Part shown: in pieces, positions 61,806 to 64,000 of the stretch
Position numbering within the stretch: the first letter of the stretch is position 1
How the letters are laid out: every line of letters begins with the position of its first letter
Assembly: GCA_964596645.1 (NCBI GenBank)
Contig: CAZQVB010000024.1
Span: 1-64,000, forward strand
DNA: 64,000 bases
DNA from: CAVQEK01 sp964596645
GTDB taxonomy: Bacteria; Bacteroidota; Bacteroidia; Cytophagales; Cyclobacteriaceae
Reading direction: 5' to 3'
Program-made: the position numbers and the translations under genes
Notes under the pieces: generated by a model
The model's database searches: none
What the model was told of the DNA's origin: nothing
Seen by the model: the letters and a program-made list of their open reading frames with translations, nothing else

Positions 61806-62452
61806 ATCACTTCCCACAGAGAGCGTCTCCAAAAATTTGGGCTTTTACCCGCAAGCCAGTCGGCCAGCCATATACCGGCCATGGCAGAAAATGCCCCTAC
61901 CACGGCACCGGCATATACTTCTACCAGAAAACTTTGCATCAAATATATCCGCGACAAGGCCACGGAGAAGGCGAGAAAAAACAAAAGAACGGCCCAATCT
62001 CCCTTGTGTTTTCGGGCGATAAAAGCGAATACAAAGGCCAATGAAAACGCTACAGCGCTGTGGCCGGAGTGAAAAAACCTCACGAGTTGTTGCCCGGCGC
62101 CAGGCAAGAGGTATAGTTGGTAGCTGCCCTCCAAATAAGCAACCGGGCTCAGCGCCTCGCTCAGCAGCAGCGGACCAAAAAAATGGACCAGCAGCAACTG
62201 AAACATGATGGTGAAAAGTATGGCCAGCGCATAGTGATACTGCAGACAAAGCAATATGGCAAACGCAGCGATGAACGCCGCACCATCACCCAGCCAGGTT
62301 ATATATTGAAAATAAAGATCGAGCCCGGGCAGGTGAAAACGATTGACAAGCAGCGCAAACTCACCTTTGGGAAAGATAAATACAGGAAAGCCTGTACTGA
62401 TCAAGAAGCCCGCAAATACATATACCAGTGCGGCGTTGTAGTGCTTTGTCAA
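61766..62452 (-). CDS. PAP2-superfamily membrane protein with degenerate active site
   Basis: The 228-residue protein has five to six membrane helices. Motif 2 is kept as HSGHSAVAF (His131). Motif 1, normally KxxxxxxRP, reads VHFFGPLLLSEALSP, without the Lys or Arg. Motif 3, normally RxxxxxHxxxD, reads RIYLMQSFLVEVYAG: Arg168 is kept, but Ser174 replaces the catalytic His and Glu178 the Asp. The fold is that of lipid phosphatases, but this copy may be inactive or use a changed chemistry. Convergent with ispE. Confidence 0.82.
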   Translation of the reverse strand: MTKHYNAALVYVFAGFLISTGFPVFIFPKGEFALLVNRFHLPGLDLYFQYITWLGDGAAFIAAFAILLCLQYHYALAILFTIMFQLLLVHFFGPLLLSEALSPVAYLEGSYQLYLLPGAGQQLVRFFHSGHSAVAFSLAFVFAFIARKHKGDWAVLLFFLAFSVALSRIYLMQSFLVEVYAGAVVGAFSAMAGIWLADWLAGKSPNFWRRSLWEVIQKLRRSSPDQVR

Positions 62453-62513
62453 TATAAAAGTGTGAAGGTGAAACGTCGTAAATATACGACATCCTCCTGT
62501 CGGCGTGTCTTAG

Positions 62514-64000
62514 CTAGTCACTTTCTGACTTCTTATGAAAAAGCTTGATGACCTGTATGATCACCAAGGGTGCAAAGCTTGAAGCCAGGATCAGCAGCCA
62601 GTCGTTCATTGTAAGCGTTTGTAACGACAATATGTCGCGCATACCAGGTATTATATAGGCTGCTGCCAAAGCCGCCAGGCACAGCGCCAGCGCTCCCCAG
62701 ACGAATTTGTTGCGCGTCACCTGATTGGAGAAAACCGCTTCCTCTGCATTGCGCATGTTGAACACATGAAGCAACTGCGCCAGGGCCAGGCTAAAGAAGG
62801 CGATGTTGTTGCACTTCTCCGGTGAGAGCCCCATAGCCAGGTAAGCATAAAAATAAGCACCTGCCACGCCGGCCGCTATGATGAAGCCATAGAGGCCGAT
62901 CCTATACCAAGTTTTGCGAGGTATGATGGGTCTGTCTTTGGCATTGGGCCTGTGCTCCATCACGTGCGGGTTGCCGGGGCCTATGCCCAAAGCCAGGGCT
63001 GGAAATACGTCGGAAAGCAAATTGAGAAACAAGAGCTGCAGTGGCAAAAGCGGCAAATGGAAGACTGAAAAACTCACGGAAGCGATCACGATGATCTCGG
63101 CAAGGTGATACGACAACTGATACACGATAAACTTGCGAATATTGCCAAAAATGATGCGGCCCTGCTTTATGGCCGCAACGATGGAGTCGAAAGAATCGTC
63201 TTTGAGCACCATGTCGGCAGCCTCTTGTGCTACCTGGGTGCCCTTCTTGCCCATGGCAATACCGATATCGGCTTTTTTGAGCGCGGGGGCGTCGTTTACC
63301 CCGTCGCCGGTCATGGCTACTATTTCGCCTTCGTCCTGGTACCTCTTTATTATATCGAGCTTCTGGCCAGGATCTACACGCGAAAATACGAGCGTGTTGG
63401 TAAAATCTTCCGCCTCGTCGTCGCGGAGCTGCATTCCAGTGATCACGTTGTCGTCGCTCCCTGCCACATTTACCTGTTCGGCTATGTTTTTGGCGGTGGC
63501 GGGGTGGTCGCCGGTCACCATAGCTACTTTTATACCGGCCGAGTGGCATATTTCGATGGCCTCTTTTACTTCTTTCCGTGGTGGATCCAAATAGCCCACC
63601 AGACCTACCAAGGTTAGTTCTTCAATAAAATCTTCTTTCTCCGGGACCGACTCCAGCTGCCGGTAACCCAGCGCCAGTACGCGCAGGCCCTGGCCGGCCA
63701 TCTTGTCGTTTCGCTCCTTCCACGTCTTCCGGTCTTCATCGCTCAGGTCCTGCTCCTCGTCGGCTTTCAATACTTTGGTACATTTCTGAAGCAACTTCTC
63801 CGTAGCACCTTTGGCAGCTAGAAACAGCCCCTCATCTTTTTGATGCACGGTGCCCATCATCATGGTTTCTGAGGTAAATGGTGCCTCATTCTTTCGCTCC
63901 AGCTCCTGTAATTGACTGTATTCATCTCCATTCAGTGCTTTGGCAAATTTGAGTGAAGCTATTTCCAGAGGATCACCTTTTTCATCTTCGCCTATCGCAG
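62514..64000 (-). CDS. Calcium-type P-type ATPase, C-terminal part (cut by window edge)
   Basis: The reading frame stays open from the stop at 62514 to the right edge, so about 495 residues are visible and the true start lies outside. Visible parts are the nucleotide domain (AIGEDEKGDPLEIASL, then AAKGATEKLL), the hinge MVTGDHPATAKNIAEQV and TGDGVNDAPALKKADIGIAMG. Membrane helices with LLSDVFPALALGIGPG follow, plus a C-terminal cation ATPase domain. The phosphorylation motif DKTGTL is beyond the window. The family pumps Ca2+ or Mn2+ out of the cytoplasm. Confidence 0.92.
   Translation of the reverse strand, partial: AIGEDEKGDPLEIASLKFAKALNGDEYSQLQELERKNEAPFTSETMMMGTVHQKDEGLFLAAKGATEKLLQKCTKVLKADEEQDLSDEDRKTWKERNDKMAGQGLRVLALGYRQLESVPEKEDFIEELTLVGLVGYLDPPRKEVKEAIEICHSAGIKVAMVTGDHPATAKNIAEQVNVAGSDDNVITGMQLRDDEAEDFTNTLVFSRVDPGQKLDIIKRYQDEGEIVAMTGDGVNDAPALKKADIGIAMGKKGTQVAQEAADMVLKDDSFDSIVAAIKQGRIIFGNIRKFIVYQLSYHLAEIIVIASVSFSVFHLPLLPLQLLFLNLLSDVFPALALGIGPGNPHVMEHRPNAKDRPIIPRKTWYRIGLYGFIIAAGVAGAYFYAYLAMGLSPEKCNNIAFFSLALAQLLHVFNMRNAEEAVFSNQVTRNKFVWGALALCLAALAAAYIIPGMRDILSLQTLTMNDWLLILASSFAPLVIIQVIKLFHKKSESD

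Noticed and set aside
1..64000. tRNA or rRNA genes
   Set aside because: I found no cloverleaf-like or conserved rRNA sequence by eye; a tRNAscan run could overturn this.

Overview
The window looks like chromosomal DNA of a Bacteroidota bacterium, most likely a Cytophagales-type marine or soil polysaccharide degrader of moderate GC content. Supporting signs are a type IX secretion gliding-type C-terminal domain protein next to PorP/SprF and OmpA-family genes, several TAnnTTTG promoter elements, a Rho factor with a long charged insertion, a Wzi-like outer membrane protein, and many small secreted beta-barrels and lipoproteins. I saw no tRNA, rRNA, CRISPR array, transposase or phage gene.

Layout. 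1-1070 is a non-coding repeat region with two copies of a ~345 bp element and several hairpins. 1069-4771 holds a small outer membrane protein, a secreted sulfatase and a HAD-family lipoprotein phosphatase. 4782-18567 is a long leftward run: a membrane-anchored AraC regulator, a one-cysteine Asp/Glu racemase homologue, three secreted DUF5060-type glycoside hydrolases, a LamG-like secreted protein, a split transketolase, an ACS-type MFS transporter, a GntR/FCD regulator and a DUF1537 acid-sugar kinase. A divergent secreted GH-A hydrolase (18761-19960) shares its control region. I read this as a catabolic locus for an acid sugar or branched sugar released from a plant-type polysaccharide. Apiose is the best guess, but it is not proven.

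20109-28522 is a rightward block: xseA-xseB-recQ (DNA repair), then ccmB-ccmC-ccmD-like-ccmE-ccmF (cytochrome c maturation) with the CxxxY form of CcmE. 28566-46685 is mostly single genes: a Wzi-like porin, cysQ, small secreted proteins, a protein with kinase-like catalytic motifs beside ribE, alkaline phosphatase, a Gfo/Idh/MocA-ThuA pair, rho and serS. Two intergenic stretches carry repeats, including an exact-period 154 bp tandem repeat at 33868-34215.

46878-52322 is a carotenoid island: a CarH-like MerR regulator with a cobalamin-binding domain, a control region with eight TGTTTA half-sites, an ECF sigma factor, then crtI, crtB, ispH and crtZ. No lycopene cyclase gene lies in the window. 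52319-58028 is a leftward type IX secretion triad (OmpA/PD40 protein, PorP/SprF, DUF4114-PKD-CHU_C adhesin). The right end has an HD hydrolase, a PhzF protein, fabI behind a good Bacteroidota promoter, ispE, a degenerate PAP2 protein and a calcium-type P-type ATPase cut by the window edge.

The main candidates for undescribed biology are the acid-sugar/split-transketolase locus with its one-cysteine racemase homologue, the CarH-like cascade with its palindrome cluster, and the kinase-like protein beside riboflavin synthase.
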